Below, in pieces: positions 40,172 to 47,984 of a stretch of 64,000 nt of DNA (the first letter of the stretch is position 1; the number at the start of each line of letters is the position of its first letter). The position numbers were made by a program, and so were the translations under genes. Source of the DNA: Planctomycetota bacterium (lineage in GTDB: Bacteria; Planctomycetota; B15-G4; JADJEK01). The notes beneath the pieces were generated by a model. It saw only the letters and a list, made by a program, of their open reading frames with translations. It had not been told where the DNA came from and searched no databases. The stretch is taken from the NCBI GenBank assembly GCA_016709145.1, contig JADJEK010000015.1, positions 1 to 64,000 on the forward strand, read 5' to 3'.

Positions 40172-41554
40172 CTAGCCTTCCTGTTCGACCAAATCTTCGT
40201 CGATCCCCGCGATGGCACAGTGCGCATCGCGGCACGTCATCACATCATTCGGCACGCTCATGTAGTACACGCGGCTCGTCGATCCGTCGGTGCCGCACAG
40301 CCATTGCGATCCGTCCGAGTCGCGCAACAGAGCGCGCGGGCCGCCGCCTTCTGACGTGCGTTCGTCGGCGTCTACTAACGTCGCGCCGCTCTCGGTCAAG
40401 TAACGTCCAGTCCCCATCTTCTCGATCATCACGCGCCGAATCTCGATGTTCGTCTCGGCGCGAATCTCGGCGACTGCGATTCGATCTGGATGCTCGATGA
40501 TCCATGCGGGCACGTACTGGCCGCGCACCGCGTAGATCATCGACCCATCGCGCCAGGAGCAGAATGGGCCGTCATCACAGTGCGGCCTGTTTTGGTCGTC
40601 CACCATCAGGCGCGCGGGTCGATCCGAAATCATGCAGAAGTCGGGGTGCATGATTCGTGGGCCGGAGCGCCTGGTCAACACCTCCCACGCATCCCATGCC
40701 GTGTAGTCAATGTCGAGCTGCGCGATATGCCGGAAGAACGAAATGGACGCTGTCCATCCGCTCCACTGGTTGCCCCCCGACCACATTCGCCACGCGTTTT
40801 TGGCGCAATCTAGGCCGATCTGACCGACGCCAAGCAGATTCGCCAGCTCACCCATGCGATGGAGGCCACGAAAGACGTAGTACCTGCTTTCGTCGTCCGT
40901 TGCGTCGTACGCGGCGACGTCCGTCGCATCGCGCGTGGCGGCGCGGCGCGCGCGGCGTCGTACGTGGCGACGTCCGTGGCGTCGTACGTGGCGTCGCGCG
41001 TGGCGGCGCGCGTGGCGGCGCGCGTGGCGGCGTACGTGGCGTCGCGCGTGGCGGCGCGCGTGGCGGCGCGCGTGGCGTCGTACGTGGCGTCGTACGTGGC
41101 GTCGCGCGTGGCGGCGTCCGTTGCGTCGTCCGTCGCATCGCGCGTGGCGGCGTACGTGGCGGCGTACGTGGCGTCGCGCGTGGCGGCGCGCATCGCGCGT
41201 GGCGTCGTACGTGGCGGCGTCCGTCGCATCGCGCGTGGCGGCGTACGTGGCGGCGTACGTGGCGTCGCGCGTGGCGGCGGTCACATCGACAGACCGGGAC
41301 TTCTGCGCGCCAGCCAGATGCCAGATGCCAGCCGCGAAACCGCCAGCGAATCGGAGCACGAACGGCGACGGCACGAATACGATGTGCTTCGGCGGCGGAA
41401 GCTTCGCTGCGGCATACATCCGCAGCACAGCATCGCGGCACGCCTCGCGATCGTCCTCGGTCATTGGCTCGGTGGACATCGCGTTCGCGATCCACTTGTC
41501 GCGCCATGCCGGTAGCTGCGCGCGATGCTCGGATGTCAACTTGTACTTCTTCAT
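40172..41554 (-). CDS. DUF6745-like protein with mis-phased repeat block
   Basis: 460 residues from ATG 41554 (GGAGGGTAAG upstream). The C-terminal 150 residues (YVPAWIIEHPDRIAVAEI, then IRRVMIEKMGTGRYL) resemble the DUF6745 family. Residues from about 95 carry ATRD/ATYA tetrapeptide repeats (12-bp DNA units). Two irregular units, near 41190 and 40942, shift the frame and shift it back, so the central stretch reads RRHARRHV instead. The frame survives end to end. Function unknown. Confidence 0.75.
   Translation of the reverse strand: MKKYKLTSEHRAQLPAWRDKWIANAMSTEPMTEDDREACRDAVLRMYAAAKLPPPKHIVFVPSPFVLRFAGGFAAGIWHLAGAQKSRSVDVTAATRDATYAATYAATRDATDAATYDATRDARRHARRHVRRHVRRHARCDGRRNGRRHARRHVRRHVRRHARRHARRHARRHVRRHARRHARRHARRHVRRHGRRHVRRRARRAATRDATDVAAYDATDDESRYYVFRGLHRMGELANLLGVGQIGLDCAKNAWRMWSGGNQWSGWTASISFFRHIAQLDIDYTAWDAWEVLTRRSGPRIMHPDFCMISDRPARLMVDDQNRPHCDDGPFCSWRDGSMIYAVRGQYVPAWIIEHPDRIAVAEIRAETNIEIRRVMIEKMGTGRYLTESGATLVDADERTSEGGGPRALLRDSDGSQWLCGTDGSTSRVYYMSVPNDVMTCRDAHCAIAGIDEDLVEQEG
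40931..41283 (-). repeat. 12-bp coding repeat with two compensating irregularities
   Basis: Units such as gcgtcgcgcgtg and gcggcgtacgtg (plus strand). One 17-nt irregular unit near 40942 and one 19-nt unit near 41190 sum to a multiple of three. Confidence 0.8.
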
Positions 41555-41595
41555 CTTACCCTCCATGCGGAGCCGATCCCGCGTGACGGCACCTC

Positions 41596-41730
41596 TCACT
41601 GTCCAGTCAGCGCCCACACCACCGGCTCGACCACGCGAGCCGCGAGCCGACCGACGCACCACGCTGCGACCAGCGGCGGGATACACGCGAGCGCGCACAG
41701 CGCGTACTCGCACCACACGCGGGGATTCAC
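41596..41730 (-). CDS. 44-aa membrane protein
   Basis: GTG start in a GTGA overlap. Cys-containing TM segment (EYALCALACIPPLVAAWCVG) and a second short hydrophobic end. Coupled to the upstream gene. Confidence 0.5.
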   Translation of the reverse strand: MNPRVWCEYALCALACIPPLVAAWCVGRLAARVVEPVVWALTGQ

Positions 41731-41948
41731 CGCACCACCCACGGTGCACCTGGGTACTCGCGGTCCACGGCAACGCCAACCTTCGCAAGTGTTGCCGGAA
41801 CATCTAACGGGCAAAGGCATGGATCGCTCGGATCGACGCGCTTGTATGCCTCGTCGCTGACCAGTTCGTTCGTTGTCAGGCCGAAGTATTCCATCACTTC
41901 CGCGACGTTGAACAGTTCGCGTTCACCAACCCACACTGGGTCACACAC
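41727..41948 (-). CDS. Hypothetical small protein
   Basis: 73 residues from GTG, RBS GGGAGG upstream. Helix FNVAEVMEYFGLTTNELVS, then a CLCPLD segment. Unknown function. Confidence 0.65.
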   Translation of the reverse strand: MCDPVWVGERELFNVAEVMEYFGLTTNELVSDEAYKRVDPSDPCLCPLDVPATLAKVGVAVDREYPGAPWVVR

Positions 41949-41972
41949 GAAACGCCTCCCATTTCGTGGTAC

Positions 41973-42293
41973 TCACCGCACCACCGCCATCTGCGCCACG
42001 AGCCGGACCTCGCCGTTCTCGGCGGCGAACACTTGGCCGCGCGTGACGCCGGAGCCATTCAGCCATGCGTGGTAGTAGGTCGTCGATCACGTCGCAGCCC
42101 CATCCACATCCCGACACTCGAACTCCACCCGCGCGCCGCGACGGTACACGCCGCGCAGGACCAGCCCCGCGCACTCGCCGGACAACAACACGTCGCTGTC
42201 GCGTTCGTCGCTTTCTGCAAGAGCACGGAATACAGCGGTCGGCAAGTGCCGCTCGGTGAACAGGGTCTCGTTGTCTGCGGTCACGGTGAACAT
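41973..42293 (-). pseudogene. Gene with an in-frame TGA
   Basis: A 68-residue frame (MFTVTADNETLFTERHLPTA ...) ends at TGA (42087), but the same frame continues for 37 strongly GC-biased codons (TTYYHAWLNGSGVTRGQ ...) that have no start codon of their own, ending in a GTGA. Either a nonsense mutation, readthrough, or an unusual split gene. Confidence 0.55.
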
Positions 42294-42538
42294 CAGCGCA
42301 CCGCCAGCATGGCGCGCAGGCACTTGACGGACTTCTCGTAGACGCCGAGACGGGCGGCGTCGGCGTCGGCGTCGGCGTCGGCGTAGGCGTCGGCGTAGGC
42401 GGCGTAGGCGGCGTAGGCGGCGGCGGCGGCGGTGTCGGCGGCGGCGTAGGCGGCGTAGGCGGCGTCTAACCTTTCCTGCCATGTGTCAGCGCCTTCGGCT
42501 TCGAACTGATTGAGGATCGCATCCAGAGGCGTTTCCAT
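42293..42538 (-). CDS. Ala/Tyr/Asp low-complexity protein
   Basis: 81 residues. Residues 25-62 are a run of A-Y-A, A-D-A and D-A repeats (DNA 42350-42470), ahead of a normal C-terminus (LGVYEKSVKCLRAMLAV). Similar Ala-Asp repeats occur in other phage proteins. TGATG coupling at both ends. Confidence 0.65.
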   Translation of the reverse strand: METPLDAILNQFEAEGADTWQERLDAAYAAYAAADTAAAAAYAAYAAYADAYADADADADAARLGVYEKSVKCLRAMLAVR

Positions 42539-42762
42539 CACCCACCTCCCCCGAACGCCTCGCGGCGCTTCATCTCGGCGATGAGGACTTCGGCATTGCT
42601 GAGTGAGTCATTGGCGCTGAACTCGCCAGATGCCCACAGCATCATCGCCGCCTTCCTGGCCTCGGCGGGCCAGTCGATGGGCTTCGGCTTGCGGAGTTCT
42701 TCCACCAAAGCCTGTGCGTCGATCAGCATGTTCGTGAGGAATCGCTGCGTCATCTCGTCCAT
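42538..42762 (-). CDS. Hypothetical helical protein
   Basis: 74 residues, ATG chosen because of GGTGGGTG upstream; a GTG at 42780 is an alternative start. Helices LTNMLIDAQALVEEL and AEVLIAEMKRREA with a Gly tail. Unknown role. Confidence 0.6.
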   Translation of the reverse strand: MDEMTQRFLTNMLIDAQALVEELRKPKPIDWPAEARKAAMMLWASGEFSANDSLSNAEVLIAEMKRREAFGGGG

Positions 42763-42776
42763 CACCCACCAGCCTT

Positions 42777-43088
42777 TCACACGGCAGTCAGCAACGGCAC
42801 GTCGATGTAACGCGATGCCCAGTTGTTCGCTTGGTCGTAGACCTTCAATCGACGCCCCGAAATCTCACGCATGTACGCCTCGATCGCTTCTTCTTCGGAT
42901 GCGCCGTTGCCGAAGCTGCTGATTAGTCTTTGTCCGTCAACAATCTCGGCGTGACGGAATCTGGCGTAGTAGCGACTTGCTGGCCAGTGGTTCGGCGTAC
43001 GCTCGCTGATCTCCATGACGAGATCGTTCTTGTCCGCGAACTCCTCAAGCGTGGACCGAGCTAGTTCTGTGCGCTCTATACGCATCAT
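42777..43088 (-). CDS. Hypothetical protein
   Basis: 103 residues. Helical N-terminus, then beta (SRYYARFRHAEIVDGQRLI), then helical (EEEAIEAYMREIS). ATG coupled to the upstream stop. Not recognised. Confidence 0.65.
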   Translation of the reverse strand: MMRIERTELARSTLEEFADKNDLVMEISERTPNHWPASRYYARFRHAEIVDGQRLISSFGNGASEEEAIEAYMREISGRRLKVYDQANNWASRYIDVPLLTAV

Positions 43089-43363
43089 CCACCAGCCTTT
43101 CGCACGGCGTCGATCATCGCGTCAACGTCCACCGGGGCCTTCGGGTCGAGCTTGCCCGCCTTGGCGAACACGTCGGCGCGGAAGCGGTCGCACAACTCGG
43201 ACAGCGCGTCCGCCGACACGTCCCGGAGGGCGATCGGTGGGGCGCTCTTGCTGTCGAAAGCCTGCGCCCCCTGCTCGGACAACTCTTTCGGTAGGTCGAG
43301 CTTGAACTGGGCACGCACGAAGTTCGGCACCGTGAAGGGTGCGAGGTCGATCACGTGTTTCAT
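43085..43363 (-). CDS. Hypothetical protein
   Basis: 92 residues starting MKHVIDLAPFTVPNF. One Cys, mostly helical (ALSELCDRFRADVFAKAG). Overlaps neighbours at both ends. Function unknown. Confidence 0.65.
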   Translation of the reverse strand: MKHVIDLAPFTVPNFVRAQFKLDLPKELSEQGAQAFDSKSAPPIALRDVSADALSELCDRFRADVFAKAGKLDPKAPVDVDAMIDAVRKAGG

Positions 43364-43572
43364 CGCGGGGTCTCCGTGGAGGTAGGAGGTGCGTCGTCGA
43401 TGTCGACGAGAGGCTTACCGCAGTGGTGACATGTTGTCGGCCGCGGCTCGCCCACGTTGTGCGGATTGCAGCCGCGGCACGAGGCGCAGACCGGAACCGT
43501 GAGGCCGAACGTGTTCTCCACGGTGTTGCGCGTGAATCGCCCACTGTGGCGGCGAGCTTGAAAGCGCTTCAT
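43360..43572 (-). CDS. Small zinc-ribbon protein
   Basis: 70 residues. CASCRGCNP and CHHCGKPL form a four-Cys zinc ribbon. The frame overlaps the end of the membrane gene below by 158 nt, an unusually large overlap here. Confidence 0.65.
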   Translation of the reverse strand: MKRFQARRHSGRFTRNTVENTFGLTVPVCASCRGCNPHNVGEPRPTTCHHCGKPLVDIDDAPPTSTETPR

Positions 43573-44047
43573 CGGGTGACTCCGCAAGGGTGGCTGTCGC
43601 CAAACCGTAGCCACGACCCACCGAGGTGATCCCGAACTCGACGCACGGGTCCAATGCGTCGGACCAGCAGCGGGTAACACGCGCCCACTCAACGATCAGG
43701 CGCGAGACCATGTTGGCGACTCGGGACGCCACACCGATCTCGGTGAGTGGCTCTCTCCCCTCAGTCATCACGTACACGGCGATACGGCGAGCCCGACCGA
43801 GGAGGCCGATCCCAGCGCGGTTGCGCTTGGTGATCCCGATGCTCGCGACCTTGAAGCCCGTGGAGTGGCTGCGGAGGTAGGCACGCAGGTCTTCGAGCGC
43901 GGCGCTCTCCGTGGACCGGAGCCGACGATTCGCGTCACTCCGCCGACGATACGTCGAGAGCACGGAGGACCCGACGGCGACCACGAGTGCCAGCGAGAGC
44001 ACGATGCAGAGAGTCTCGACCGGGGTCGCCGTCGGTAGCTCGCTCAC
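43415..44047 (-). CDS. Membrane-anchored protein, C-terminus possibly frameshifted
   Basis: 210 codons from GTG in a GTGA overlap. TM segment LCIVLSLALVVAVGSSVLS near residue 10, then a soluble helical domain. The last 50 codons overlap the zinc-ribbon gene out of frame and look like its shadow. A one-base shift near 43575 would end this gene at the ATGA of that gene, so the true C-terminus is probably about residue 158. Confidence 0.6.
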   Translation of the reverse strand: MSELPTATPVETLCIVLSLALVVAVGSSVLSTYRRRSDANRRLRSTESAALEDLRAYLRSHSTGFKVASIGITKRNRAGIGLLGRARRIAVYVMTEGREPLTEIGVASRVANMVSRLIVEWARVTRCWSDALDPCVEFGITSVGRGYGLATATLAESPDEALSSSPPQWAIHAQHRGEHVRPHGSGLRLVPRLQSAQRGRAAADNMSPLR

Positions 44048-44247
44048 GACGCCCGCTCCCGCTTGTACTGCTTCAAGCCCAGCTTGCGGCTGACGAACGC
44101 ACACGTCTCCCCAGCACTCCGCGGCGTCTGATTGTCGAGCGACAACGCGTGGACGCGCACCAGGTGCGGGTAGAGCGAGGACGTCTTGTGCGCGCAGCGC
44201 GGGCACGTGTATTGGTGGCGGGCGCTCCGCCGACGACGGTTCGACAT
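44044..44247 (-). CDS. Single C2H2-like zinc-finger protein
   Basis: 67 residues. CPRCAHKTSSLYPHLVRVH has the spacing of a C2H2 finger; basic N- and C-termini suggest nucleic-acid binding. First gene after the class-2 promoter and hairpin at 44.3 kb. Confidence 0.7.
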   Translation of the reverse strand: MSNRRRRSARHQYTCPRCAHKTSSLYPHLVRVHALSLDNQTPRSAGETCAFVSRKLGLKQYKRERAS

Positions 44248-44304
44248 CGAAGAACTCCGGGAAGTGGATGACAGCGCTGTCTCTCGGACAGCCCTCCTAC
44301 CCTA

Positions 44305-44355
44305 TGTAGACGCCTCCGCCCGGAGATCCCACGAGAGGAAATCCGGGCGGAGGCG
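44305..44355 (-). promoter_or_regulatory. Class-2 promoter overlapping a terminator hairpin
   Basis: A 14-bp perfect inverted repeat (CGCCTCCGCCCGGA / TCCGGGCGGAGGCG, 44311-44355) that can terminate the gene ending at 44379. The class-2 elements GGATTTCC and GCGTCTACA lie within and just beyond its arms, so terminator and promoter share DNA. Confidence 0.6.
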
Positions 44356-44378
44356 AGAACGTTCGGACGCGCGGTCGG

Positions 44379-45713
44379 TCACTGCAGGACGATCGTCCCT
44401 CGCTCGACCACACCCGTGGGAGCCGCCGGCGACCAGAACGTCTGGAAGCCATTGAGCCCTTGGCCGTACACCGTGTTGTCGCGGAACACCCAGCGCGTCA
44501 CCGGCGTCGTCCCGATGACGTTCACCACCGCCTGCACACCGCCGGCGAACTGCACCGCCGGCTGCGCCGACTTCGCAAGGTTGGACTCGACGAGGACGTT
44601 GGTCGCGACCGCGGTGTCGATCGAGAGCAGGGGCGAGTATGCGACCTTGTGCACGTTCCCGCGAATGGTCACGCCGGCGGCTTTGCGGACGTAGACCATC
44701 GGGGCAGACGAGGGCGACGCGCCGTCCTTGGCGTTGTCGTGCGACACGCAGCCGAGCACCTCGAACTCGTTCATGGCCGTGCCCGTCGTGTCCCCCGTCG
44801 AACCCACGGCGCAGAAGATGCCCGTGGCGGTGTCGGTGAAGGACGCGACCTGGACGTTCGAGAACGTCGCATGCCGCCCGCCCTCGACTTGGAACGCACG
44901 GTCGACCGCGATCGACTCGTAGTAACCGCCGTTGACGTTCACGTGGTGGTCGCCGTTCGACGTCGCGTACGCGCGGAGGATGAAGGCGAGCTTGTTGCTC
45001 CCGTCACCGAGCCCGTAGAAGGCCCCGCCGTTGATCGTCGCGTGCGTGCAGTCGTTGAAGTCGTAAAGCTGGTGGACGCCCATTCCAGCGGCCGACCAGG
45101 AGTTCCCGACCTGCGCCTCGTCGATCACGATGTTCGCGCACGTGCGCGCGGCCACCATCGTGAGCCCTCGGCCAGGGAGCAGGAAGGGGTACTTGATCCG
45201 GAGGTTCGTCGAGCCCGCGCCGCGAATCGCCGTCATCGGCTGGACGTACGACGTCGGCGTGTACTTGGCCGTGAACGCCGTGCCCTCGATGACGCTGTAG
45301 TGCGAGGCCGCTAGGTAGATCACGTACTGACCGTCCGTGAACGTCTGGAGTTCGACCTCCCCACCATCGAGGTGGAAGCGGTCACCCGTGACGTGGAACA
45401 ACTGCCCCTGCGCGGTCGTGTTCGACGTCGGCACGAACACGGCACCACGGGCGTCCACGCACACGTTGTCGGGCACGACCAAGATCGGGCTCGGGCACAC
45501 GTACTTCCCGGGCAGGATGACGATGTGCTGGCACTGCGCGAGCGCCGCGGAGATCGCCGCCGACGCGTTGCCCGAGTAGGGCGCGGCCGAGACGTTGATG
45601 TCACCGACGGAGTTGGCGGCACCGGTGCCGACGGAGACGACACCCGCGGCGTGCACGAACGGGGACAGGAACAGGAGCAGCAGGACGAACAGATAGGACA
45701 GCAGACGCTTCAT
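44379..45713 (-). CDS. Secreted right-handed beta-helix protein
   Basis: 444 residues. A clear signal peptide (MKRLLSYLFVLLLLFLSPF, then VHA, cleavage before AG) is followed by a long beta-helix-like region of short strands, turns and Asn ladders (DNVCVDARGAVFVP; NVQVASFTDTATGIF), as in tailspike or pectate-lyase-like proteins. A signal peptide is unusual for a phage tailspike and suggests export to the host envelope. Enzymatic residues are not identifiable. Confidence 0.75.
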   Translation of the reverse strand: MKRLLSYLFVLLLLFLSPFVHAAGVVSVGTGAANSVGDINVSAAPYSGNASAAISAALAQCQHIVILPGKYVCPSPILVVPDNVCVDARGAVFVPTSNTTAQGQLFHVTGDRFHLDGGEVELQTFTDGQYVIYLAASHYSVIEGTAFTAKYTPTSYVQPMTAIRGAGSTNLRIKYPFLLPGRGLTMVAARTCANIVIDEAQVGNSWSAAGMGVHQLYDFNDCTHATINGGAFYGLGDGSNKLAFILRAYATSNGDHHVNVNGGYYESIAVDRAFQVEGGRHATFSNVQVASFTDTATGIFCAVGSTGDTTGTAMNEFEVLGCVSHDNAKDGASPSSAPMVYVRKAAGVTIRGNVHKVAYSPLLSIDTAVATNVLVESNLAKSAQPAVQFAGGVQAVVNVIGTTPVTRWVFRDNTVYGQGLNGFQTFWSPAAPTGVVERGTIVLQ

Positions 45714-45769
45714 GGGACTTCCCTTTCTATGGTTGCCCGACGGGGTATCCGCGGGCTCGGTGTTCAGTG

Positions 45770-46255
45770 CTAGTGGGTTGGGTCACTGGCCAGGTGCTTG
45801 TCGCGGATGTCGCCCGTGTAGACGACCTTGCCTGCGAGCAGACGGTCGATCGCGAGGTGCATGATCGCGAGGCCCTCGTTGACCGGACGGCGCGGGTCGT
45901 CGAGGATCCTGGCCTCGGTGGGGGTCGTGTACCGCGCCCACCAACCGCCGGTCGGTGGGATCTGGTCGAACACCCAGATCCCCTTGCTCGTGCGGGAGAA
46001 TCCGATGCCGCGGTAGCTGAAGGTGAGCACACCAAGGCGTACGGACTCTTCGCAGTCCCGGCAGATTCTGTGCTTCCGCTTGCTGTTGATGATCCACGTT
46101 CGGATCGTGGAGCACGCCCGGCAGACGTGCTGACCACACGCAAAGCAGACGCACCGCGTGCGTACGTCCCCCTCGCATGTCCCAGCACCAGTCCGGTAAC
46201 CCGCAGGGGCCTCGCACTCACCGTCCGAGACGTGGCAGAAGTCCGCGCGCGACAT
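45770..46255 (-). CDS. Zinc-ribbon protein
   Basis: 161 residues. Two Cys clusters (CFACGQHVCRAC near residue 40, CRDC near residue 65) resemble RING- or FYVE-like knuckles, then a beta-rich domain with Trp residues and a helical end. Function unknown; the knuckle spacing suggests two zinc ions. Confidence 0.7.
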   Translation of the reverse strand: MSRADFCHVSDGECEAPAGYRTGAGTCEGDVRTRCVCFACGQHVCRACSTIRTWIINSKRKHRICRDCEESVRLGVLTFSYRGIGFSRTSKGIWVFDQIPPTGGWWARYTTPTEARILDDPRRPVNEGLAIMHLAIDRLLAGKVVYTGDIRDKHLASDPTH

Positions 46256-46257
46256 CC

Positions 46258-46608
46258 TCAAGCCTCCGCCGGGAGCGAGGACAGCGCACCCTGCAACGCA
46301 TTCACGTGGGTGGACCAGACCTTGCGCAACGTGGTCAGCGCGAGAGCTTGCGCTCGTGCGTCCGCGCCCGGTGGGCACTCGAAGTACACGTCACCGGACA
46401 ACTGTGCTTCGTTGGGTCGCTTCGGTGTTTCCGTGTGGTAGCCGAGGTTCCACACTCCCGGCGGGGACAAGTCCGTCGGCGACCGCAGGACCACCGAGAA
46501 CGACCCGACACGCGCGGAGAAGACGAGTTGCGTCCCTCGGCACCCGTCCTCGTTCATGTACGAGCGAGTCGTCTTCGCCCACTTCACCGTCTTGCTCTTG
46601 CGACGCAT
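46258..46608 (-). CDS. Basic hypothetical protein
   Basis: 116 residues starting MRRKSKTVKWAKTTRSY, a very basic N-terminus, followed by a beta-rich middle and a helical C-terminus. Directly after the class-2 promoter at 46624. Unknown role. Confidence 0.7.
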   Translation of the reverse strand: MRRKSKTVKWAKTTRSYMNEDGCRGTQLVFSARVGSFSVVLRSPTDLSPPGVWNLGYHTETPKRPNEAQLSGDVYFECPPGADARAQALALTTLRKVWSTHVNALQGALSSLPAEA

Positions 46609-46623
46609 ACGCACCTCCACCCC

Positions 46624-46663
46624 TGTAGACGCTCGTGCGTGTGCTTCCTCCGCGCGGAAATCC
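46624..46663 (-). promoter_or_regulatory. Class-2 promoter
   Basis: Minus strand GGATTTCC with GCGTCTACAGGG at the fixed class-2 distance, then GGAGG and ATG 46608. Confidence 0.6.
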
Positions 46664-46929
46664 TACGGCTCGACCAGTCTGGCGTTCACGACTCCAGGGG
46701 CGGGGAGGTGGACCTCGACGTGGACGTCCCCTTCGCCGTCACCATCCGGTGGACAATCACCCGGGGTGAGCACGAGGACGAACCGCAGTCCTGGCTGCGG
46801 GCTGCGGAGTAGCTCTTCCTCGTTCATCTTCACGATGTCGAGTGCCGCGTCCAACGGGTCGATCTCGCCCGAGAACTCGTCGGATAGATCGTGGAACACT
46901 TGAGGGGTGTGGAAGCACGACCAGGCCAT
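46663..46929 (-). CDS. Small acidic protein
   Basis: 88 residues from ATG after CAGGAGGTTCC. Acidic helices (DPLDAALDIVKMNEEELL) and a Pro/Val-rich end with DGDGEGD. Last gene before a promoter. Not in the array family by its N-terminus. Confidence 0.65.
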   Translation of the reverse strand: MAWSCFHTPQVFHDLSDEFSGEIDPLDAALDIVKMNEEELLRSPQPGLRFVLVLTPGDCPPDGDGEGDVHVEVHLPAPGVVNARLVEP

Positions 46930-46940
46930 GGAACCTCCTG

Positions 46941-47186
46941 TTACAGGCAGCAGAGAGCAAACTGGGTCTCGGCGTCCAGAAGTGTGAGGCCGCCCCGCCA
47001 ACCGTCAACCGCGAACGCATCGAAGCCGTCACCATCTGGGTAGTGACGCGGTCCCCCTCCCCCTCCCCCTCCCGCACCTGTTCCGTCCGCACGGCCGTAA
47101 CACCTGAATGCACTGCCGCCAGCACCTACCCCCACGTCCCAGGGGGCCTCGAATGTTCCGTCGGCAGGCAGGTGCACGATGGTCAT
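46941..47186 (-). CDS. Gly-rich array-family member
   Basis: 81 residues; MTIVHLPADG start, GAGGGGGGG and GDGFDAF middle, FALCCL end. The last member in transcription order: the stop lies 11 bp before the next ATG, so the 13-nt overlap is lost. ATGA coupling upstream. Confidence 0.7.
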   Translation of the reverse strand: MTIVHLPADGTFEAPWDVGVGAGGSAFRCYGRADGTGAGGGGGGGPRHYPDGDGFDAFAVDGWRGGLTLLDAETQFALCCL

Positions 47187-47431
47187 GCCGACCCCCTACG
47201 ACGTTCCCAGATGCGACGGAACAACGGCGGTGCGTGCTCCATGATGTCGCGCTCGGACAGCAGGGTCCCGAAGGGGAACCCACGGACGTACAGCCGGAAG
47301 TATCCACCCCTACCTGCGCGCTCGCGCGGGTAGGCCAGGACCTCGCGGTAGGAGCGGAGCACTCCGAGGTCCTGGAGGACAGCACGGCGGACTGCTTGAT
47401 CGAACTCCTCGCGCGTGATCGGCCCTTTCAT
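47183..47431 (-). CDS. Hypothetical protein inside the array block
   Basis: 82 residues starting MKGPITREEFDQAVRR. A normal helical, basic protein (ending WERRRGSA) unlike the Gly-rich family, yet coupled by ATGA on both sides. Could be a partner or regulator of the family; no motif. Confidence 0.65.
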   Translation of the reverse strand: MKGPITREEFDQAVRRAVLQDLGVLRSYREVLAYPRERAGRGGYFRLYVRGFPFGTLLSERDIMEHAPPLFRRIWERRRGSA

Positions 47432-47580
47432 CTGGACGTCTCCGCCAGTAGTAGGACGCACAGCGCTCCGTGCTCGAACGCGCGTTCGCTGTCGTTCACC
47501 CCGCCGTACCATTCGCTGGAATACCCGTCACCGAAAACGCTTCGTCAGTGAGCCCCCAAGCCCGTTGACTCACCACTCAC
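47428..47580 (-). pseudogene. Array member with in-frame TGA
   Basis: GTG start (coupled) reads MSGESTGLGAH then TGA; the same frame continues RSVFGDGYSSEWYGG to a family-like end ALCVLLLAETSR and an ATGA. A nonsense change (for example from CGA) would explain it. Confidence 0.45.
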
Positions 47581-47744
47581 ACCAAGAACACCACCACTGG
47601 ACTTCCACTACCGCACCAAACAATACAAATGGGCTCGCCCGCCCCACCCTGGCCTGCGAAGGCGGAGCCCCCGTTGCCGTGCCCGTAGTCGTACCAGCTA
47701 CCACCCCCGAGCCCGTTGAGGCCCTCGACGATCAGAGCAGGCAC
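47577..47744 (-). CDS. Gly-rich array-family member
   Basis: 55 residues from GTG within the 13-nt overlap. PALIVEGLNGLGGGSWYDYG start, GNGGSAFAGQGG middle, and an atypical hydrophobic end (SGSPVVVFLV) in lower-GC sequence, so possibly decaying. Confidence 0.6.
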   Translation of the reverse strand: MPALIVEGLNGLGGGSWYDYGHGNGGSAFAGQGGAGEPICIVWCGSGSPVVVFLV

Positions 47745-47962
47745 AGTGCTACCCCCTCGAACACTCTCCCACTGTCACTGCCTTCACCGAATGCATCATC
47801 CATGCCGCTAGCTGGGTCGGCGAAGCCTCCCATGCCATCACCGTACCCGTTGAAATAGAGCAATCCTCCCCGCCCACCACCCCTGCCGTTCCCGTTGGCG
47901 AACGTGTCAAAGTCACCGCCGCCATCGGTGTCGTTGAAGTCGTCGACGATCAAAACAGGCAC
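47732..47962 (-). CDS. Gly/Asp-rich array-family member
   Basis: 76 residues from GTG (PVLIVDDFNDTDGGGD). Rich in GNGRGGGRGG and GYGDGMGG; ends GVALCLL. First of a four-member block; the gene before it in transcription is a normal protein. Confidence 0.7.
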   Translation of the reverse strand: MPVLIVDDFNDTDGGGDFDTFANGNGRGGGRGGLLYFNGYGDGMGGFADPASGMDDAFGEGSDSGRVFEGVALCLL

Positions 47963-47984
47963 AGTGGACTCCCTCACCTCGACC

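Noticed and set aside
37670..41283. Short direct repeats resembling a CRISPR array
   Set aside because: Units of 12 or 18 bp without unique spacers, in frame with hexapeptide or tetrapeptide codons; they are coding repeats.
41973..47580. Recoded TGA (alternative genetic code)
   Set aside because: TGA is used as the normal stop in nearly all coupled gene junctions; only two in-frame cases occur.
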